Source: Hadesarchaea archaeon (GTDB lineage Archaea; Hadarchaeota; Hadarchaeia; Hadarchaeales; Hadarchaeaceae). Taken from it: 22,078 bases of DNA. Both the position numbers and the translations under genes were made by a program. The notes under the pieces are model-generated. The model was not told where the DNA came from and made no database searches. It saw only the letters and a program-made list of their open reading frames with translations. The stretch spans positions 1 through 22,078 of the forward strand of contig JAOUPD010000005.1 of assembly GCA_029880065.1 (NCBI GenBank). The letters are read 5' to 3'. Below, one piece after another: positions 21,570 to 22,078 of this stretch; within the stretch, counting starts at the first letter, position 1, and each line of letters begins with the position of its first letter.

Positions 21570-21579
21570 TTTTTTTTTC
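21570..21579 (+). terminator. Poly-T terminator after L37e
   Basis: Ten consecutive T lie about 30 bases after the L37e stop. There is no hairpin of note, as expected for U-tract termination by archaeal RNA polymerase and aCPSF1. Confidence 0.7.
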
Positions 21580-21768
21580 GAATAAGCAACTTTGTTAGCG
21601 ACGCAAGTTAACTTAGGCTTTTCGCTCTGTGTCCTATTTAGGACAATGCTCGCTTAAATTGACAGTACCTCCGGCAACTAAGTGAATAATGAAGTTTTTC
21701 TTGGGGTGTACGTCCAGCGTTAGACAATCACAAAATTTCTTAAGCTCGCATGACAACCCTTTCTCGGT
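21580..21768. other. Intergenic region between L37e and tRNA-Ala, with a perfect-arm inverted repeat
   Basis: No gene is seen in this 190-base gap. It contains TGTCCTA-TT-TAGGACA (21630-21645), two seven-base arms around a two-base centre, which could be an operator. A weak AT-rich element near 21731-21743 (AAAATTTCTTAAG) is a candidate TATA box for the tRNA. The open frame over 21689-21913 runs through the tRNA and is not credible. Confidence 0.4.
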
Positions 21769-21789
21769 GGGCCGGTGGATCAGCCTGGA

Positions 21790-21820
21790 AATGAAGGGGG
21801 AAAAATTTCCTCGTCAACAG
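21790..21820 (+). other. Putative D-loop intron in tRNA-Ala
   Basis: About 31 extra bases between the D-loop GG (21787-21788) and the second D-stem strand. AATGA occurs at 21790-21794 and again at 21821-21825, so the true boundaries may slide by up to five bases. GGAAAT (21787-21792) can pair with ATTTCC (21805-21810). I could not find a canonical bulge-helix-bulge at these ends, so splicing here is inferred only from the need for a normal D-loop. Confidence 0.55.
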
Positions 21821-21839
21821 AATGATCGTCCGCTTGGCA

Positions 21840-21860
21840 AACTGCAAAGTTCATCCAAAT
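21840..21860 (+). other. Canonical tRNA-Ala intron at position 37/38
   Basis: A 21-base intron directly after A37. TTGG of the anticodon loop (21834-21837) pairs with CCAA (21855-21858), giving the four-base central helix. Three-base bulges CAA and ATT flank the cuts, as in the archaeal bulge-helix-bulge motif. The inner helix AACT-GCAA-AGTT closes with a GNRA-type loop but leaves CAT unpaired, so the motif is slightly relaxed. Confidence 0.75.
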
Positions 21861-21917
21861 TGCGGGAGGTCGCGGGTTCAAATCCCGCCCGGTCCACCAC
21901 TTTTGGACTGTAGATGA

Positions 21918-21925
21918 TTTATACC
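21918..21925 (+). promoter_or_regulatory. TATA box for tRNA-Val
   Basis: TTTATACC is centred about 27 bases before the first base of tRNA-Val (21948), as expected for archaeal tRNA promoters. Confidence 0.6.
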
Positions 21926-21947
21926 AACTCAACTCAAATTCATTTTG

Positions 21948-22023
21948 GGGCCCGTGGTCTAGTGGTTATGACGTCGCCTTGACATGGCGAAGTTCCCGAG
22001 TTCGAATCTCGGCGGGCCCACCA
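21948..22023 (+). tRNA. tRNA-Val (anticodon GAC), intronless, encoded CCA
   Basis: The acceptor GGGCCCG (21948-21954) pairs with CGGGCCC (22013-22019), with discriminator A and CCA encoded (22021-22023). The D-arm is GTCT-AGTGGTTA-TGAC with one U-U mismatch. The anticodon stem TCGCC pairs with GGCGA, the loop is TTGACAT and the anticodon GAC is at 21981-21983. The variable loop is AGTTC and the T-arm CCGAG-TTCGAAT-CTCGG. All positions are standard. It has its own TATA box and a T6 tract after it. Confidence 0.96.
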
Positions 22024-22025
22024 CC

Positions 22026-22031
22026 TTTTTT
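22026..22031 (+). terminator. T6 tract after tRNA-Val
   Basis: Six T start two bases after the encoded CCA, consistent with oligo-U termination of the tRNA transcript. Confidence 0.5.
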
Positions 22032-22054
22032 GCGTGTAGAACGAGTTGTTCCTG

Positions 22055-22078
22055 ATGAAGCTCGTCCTCGCTTCTGCC
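22055..22078 (+). CDS. Possible N-terminus of a Maf-like nucleotide pyrophosphatase (partial)
   Basis: ATG at 22055 reads MKLVLASA to the window end. Maf/septum-formation proteins begin with exactly this beta-strand, L-V-L-A-S-A-S-P-R-R, so eight codons are suggestive but too few to be sure. There is no Shine-Dalgarno just upstream. If right, the protein hydrolyses non-canonical or particular NTPs. Confidence 0.35.

Larger units (their letters stand above)
21769..21899 (+). tRNA. tRNA-Ala (anticodon GGC) with two insertions and encoded CCA
   Basis: The acceptor is GGGCCGG (21769-21775) against CCGGTCC (21889-21895), giving G3-U70, the alanine identity pair. The discriminator is A and CCA is encoded (21897-21899). 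The T-arm is GCGGG-TTCAAAT-CCCGC (21872-21888) and the variable loop AGGTC. The anticodon stem TCCGC (21829-21833) pairs with GCGGG (21862-21866), with loop TTGGCA and anticodon GGC (21836-21838). A 21-base intron lies after position 37. The D-stem GATC (21778-21781) pairs with GATC (21824-21827), but the loop is 42 bases, about 31 too long, so a second insertion sits in the D-loop. With both removed, a 76-base tRNA plus CCA remains. Confidence 0.85.

Noticed and set aside
21689..21913. 74-residue ORF across the tRNA-Ala gene
   Set aside because: It runs through all arms of a clear tRNA and has no protein-like features.
1..22078. CRISPR arrays, insertion sequences, integrases or prophage genes
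   Set aside because: No regularly spaced repeats, transposase or integrase motifs, or terminal inverted repeats were seen on either strand.

Overview
The window is archaeal chromosome. It carries two archaeal histone genes, a sn-glycerol-1-phosphate dehydrogenase (the archaeal lipid-backbone enzyme), an archaeal proteasome beta subunit next to the KH/metallo-beta-lactamase RNase aCPSF1, an LSm-L37e pair, SepF with a ZPR1 zinc-finger protein, TATA-like boxes at about -27, U-rich 3' ends, and tRNA genes with encoded CCA, one of them intron-bearing. A eukaryotic-type DNA topoisomerase IB, typical of Thaumarchaeota and some relatives, together with histones and SepF, suggests an uncultured lineage near the TACK group (a Bathyarchaeia-like or Hadarchaea-like genome would fit). 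I cannot fix the taxon from sequence alone.

Layout. 1-2725: the 3' end of an unknown gene, a DUF998 membrane protein, a convergent YgjP/DUF45 metallopeptidase, then a HAD phosphatase and a DUF89 phosphatase in one transcription unit. 2800-3507: a divergent histone (minus), then a plus-strand patch with three tiny ORFs of strongly opposite charge. 3508-7200: a rhomboid protease, a GT4 glycosyltransferase and, convergent to it, topoisomerase IB. 7347-11504: a nucleobase-catabolism-like cluster of a PreA-type oxidoreductase, an SsnA-type amidohydrolase and a HyuA/AllB-type cyclic amidohydrolase, with a second histone gene sitting between the divergent arms. 11518-13595: an ADP-forming acyl-CoA synthetase pair whose alpha subunit has lost the phospho-histidine segment. 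13835-15637: HypD and a divergent metallophosphoesterase. 15859-16904: glycerol-1-phosphate dehydrogenase broken by a one-base frameshift. 16936-19576: proteasome beta and aCPSF1. 19573-21065: SepF-ZPR1 and a PUA-domain protein. 21124-21539: LSm and L37e. 21769-22023: tRNA-Ala(GGC) with two insertions and tRNA-Val(GAC). The window closes on what may be the first codons of a Maf-like gene.

Functional themes are information processing (histones, Topo IB, aCPSF1, LSm, L37e, tRNAs, PUA protein), division and proteostasis (SepF, proteasome, rhomboid), and fermentative or nucleobase catabolism (PreA, SsnA, HyuA, acyl-CoA synthetase, HypD). The most unusual observations are the double-interrupted tRNA-Ala, the micro-ORF patch at 3169-3389, the alpha subunit lacking its catalytic histidine, and the frameshifted lipid-backbone enzyme. 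No CRISPR array, transposase, integrase or rRNA is visible.
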